Positions 6,151-7,263 of a DNA stretch of 7,263 bases are shown here, piece by piece. A program made the position numbers and the translations under genes. Source of the DNA: an uncultured Selenomonas sp. (GTDB lineage: Bacteria > Bacillota > Negativicutes > Selenomonadales > Selenomonadaceae); assembly GCA_937915915.1 (NCBI GenBank), contig CALGGN010000425.1, positions 1-7,263 of the forward strand, read 5' to 3'. Position 1 is the stretch's first letter; every line of letters begins with the position of its first letter. The notes under the pieces are model-generated. The model had not been told where the DNA came from, made no database searches, and worked only from the letters and a program-made list of their open reading frames with translations.

Positions 6151-7173
6151 CTACTCGGGCCGATTGCTGACTTCTATCAGCTTCTGAAGCGTCGCATATG
6201 CCTTGCCGGAATCAATGAGCTGCGCGGCGAGCGTGACTCCGTCTTCCATACTGTCCGCTTTTTTTCCGATATAAAGCGCCGCACCCGCATTCATGAGGAC
6301 AGCATTCCGCTTGTGCCCCTTCTCTCCCCCAAGGATATCGAGCGTGATCTTGGCGTTCTCCTTTGGAGTGCCGCCCTTCAGGTCTTCCTTGCTGCAGCGC
6401 GTCATCCCGAAGTCCTCCGGCGTAATGATACGGGACTTGAACCATCCGTCACGGATTTCGCAGATTTTCGTCGGCGCGCTCATGGAAATCTCGTCCAGCT
6501 TGTCCTGCCCATAGACCACCATGCCCCGACGGACGCCAAGATTGACCAGCACCTGGGCCAGCGGCTCCACCAGATATTCATCATATACGCCCAAAAGCTG
6601 CATGGAAGGCTTCCCCGGATTCGTCAGCGGCCCCAGAATATTGAACACGGTACGGAACCCAAGCTCTCTCCGGATCGCACCCACGTATTTCATGGATGTA
6701 TGGTATTTCTGGGCAAAGAAGAAGCACATGCCCACTTCCTTCAAAAGCTCCATGCATCGCGCGGGGCTCTGCTGGATATTGACGCCCAAAGCTTCCAGAC
6801 AGTCAGCCGTCCCGCACTGTGAGGATGCCGCACGGTTCCCGTGCTTTGCCACCTTCATCCCCCCTGCTGCCGCCACCAGTGCCGAGGTCGTGGATATATT
6901 GAAGCTGTGTGCGTTATCTCCGCCGGTGCCCACGATCTCGAACAGTTCCATCCCGGTTTCCACTTGCGTTGCGTGCTCCCGCATCGCCGCCGCGCACCCT
7001 GCGATTTCGTCCGTTGTTTCCGCTCTCGCGCTCTTGGTGGACAGTGCTGCCAGAAAGGCGGAATTCTGTGTCGGTGTCGTCTCTCCGCTCATGATTTCAT
7101 TCATGACGGCATATGCCTCATCAAAGGTGAGGTCTCCTTTATTGACGATCTTTACGATTGCTTCCTTGATCAT
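6151..7173 (-). CDS. trpD: Anthranilate phosphoribosyltransferase
   Basis: TrpD transfers the phosphoribosyl group of PRPP to anthranilate, the second step from chorismate to tryptophan. The 340-residue length is normal for the unfused enzyme. Seen: an N-terminal helical domain ([20 protein letters not shown], then [17 protein letters not shown]); the PRPP-binding [20 protein letters not shown] at ~79-97; [20 protein letters not shown] (~108-127), which carries the anthranilate-site Asn and Arg; [20 protein letters not shown] (~177-196); and the metal-binding LDEIS (~226-230). The ATG at 7173 has an AAGGAG ribosome binding site 9 nt upstream. An in-frame ATG 16 codons earlier has no such site and would add a segment unlike the family. 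In most Firmicutes trp operons trpC and trpF follow trpD; here trpB follows directly after 25 nt. Confidence 0.98.
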   Translation of the reverse strand: MIKEAIVKIVNKGDLTFDEAYAVMNEIMSGETTPTQNSAFLAALSTKSARAETTDEIAGCAAAMREHATQVETGMELFEIVGTGGDNAHSFNISTTSALVAAAGGMKVAKHGNRAASSQCGTADCLEALGVNIQQSPARCMELLKEVGMCFFFAQKYHTSMKYVGAIRRELGFRTVFNILGPLTNPGKPSMQLLGVYDEYLVEPLAQVLVNLGVRRGMVVYGQDKLDEISMSAPTKICEIRDGWFKSRIITPEDFGMTRCSKEDLKGGTPKENAKITLDILGGEKGHKRNAVLMNAGAALYIGKKADSMEDGVTLAAQLIDSGKAYATLQKLIEVSNRPE

Positions 7174-7186
7174 GATGCATCTCTCC

Positions 7187-7204
7187 TTTAAAGATTTAAA
7201 GATT
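7187..7204. repeat. Tandem 8-mer repeat upstream of trpD
   Basis: TTTAAAGA occurs twice in tandem followed by TT (plus strand), immediately upstream of the trpD ribosome binding site. It is short and AT-rich, so it may simply be spacer sequence. Confidence 0.5.
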
Positions 7205-7263
7205 CCCCAGGAACTGTTCATAAATAAATTTTAGATTTGACTTGTCTAAATCTCCATAGGCGT
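7196..7263 (-). CDS. Possible 3' end of an unidentified upstream gene
   Basis: One minus frame is open from the window edge to a TAA at 7198-7196 and encodes about 21 residues, ending EQFLGNL. It stops 22 nt before the trpD ATG, a spacing like that between trpD and trpB, so it could be the tail of the preceding gene in the operon. The peptide does not match the C-terminus of TrpE, TrpG, TrpC or TrpF as I know them. It is more AT-rich than the other genes here, so it may equally be a non-coding leader. An imperfect dyad (AGATTT...AAATCT with inner GAC/GTC) lies at 7233-7253. Confidence 0.3.
   Translation of the reverse strand, partial: AYGDLDKSNLKFIYEQFLGNL

Noticed and set aside
6079..7234. 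Plus-strand open frames opposite trpD
   Set aside because: Shadows of trpD; no start context or domain supports them.
7174..7250. T-box or Trp-codon attenuator upstream of trpD
   Set aside because: No T-box sequence or tandem Trp codons are visible in the 90 bases available; the rest is outside the window.
7220..7258. Candidate minus-strand promoter for trpD (TAGACA with a TATTTA-like -10)
   Set aside because: Only three of six -10 positions match, and the region may be the end of an upstream gene.
1..7263. CRISPR arrays, insertion sequences, tRNA or rRNA genes, phage genes
   Set aside because: No regularly spaced repeats, transposase motifs, RNA gene structures or phage proteins were seen on either strand.

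Overview
The window is a compact bacterial chromosome segment in which every convincing gene lies on the minus strand, so it is best read from right to left. Base composition looks like mid-50s percent G+C by eye, with AT-rich intergenic spacers. The order rimP - nusA - ylxR - L7Ae-like gene - infB is the classic Firmicutes translation/transcription operon. Strong GGAGG-like ribosome binding sites and an L7Ae-family gene between ylxR and infB agree with that. The G+C content and protein flavour suggest a moderately GC-rich Firmicute, perhaps a Negativicutes (Selenomonas-like) lineage. That genus-level guess is inference only.

Right part (about 7263-4172): tryptophan biosynthesis. trpD (anthranilate phosphoribosyltransferase) is followed after 25 nt by trpB, which overlaps trpA by 8 nt. 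trpC and trpF, whose products act between TrpD and TrpA/TrpB, are absent from this cluster. Upstream of trpD, the last 68 bases may hold the 3' end of another gene, unidentified and of low confidence.

Middle (4171-3910): a 262-nt spacer. It carries a very good sigma-70/sigma-A type promoter (TTTACA, 17 nt, TATAAT, minus strand) and a leader of about 84 nt with an 11-bp hairpin and a second small hairpin ahead of rimP. I see no convincing intrinsic terminator for the trp genes, so some trp transcripts may continue into the rimP operon.

Left part (3909-1): rimP (30S ribosome maturation), a 114-nt spacer with two inverted repeats, nusA (transcription elongation/antitermination), ylxR, the L7Ae/YlxQ-like RNA-binding protein and infB (translation initiation factor IF-2). 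infB is cut by the window edge inside its GTPase domain. nusA/ylxR and ylxR/L7Ae-like overlap or nearly touch, which implies translational coupling.

The genes are core housekeeping genes and I do not see a new defence, mobile or biosynthetic system. The points most worth a second look are: (1) the first ~107 bases, where the IF-2 reading frame stays open but stops resembling IF-2 and lacks the expected G5 (SAK) motif, while the opposite strand reads like ordinary coding sequence; (2) the structured rimP leader, with competing hairpins; and (3) the trp cluster lacking trpC and trpF.
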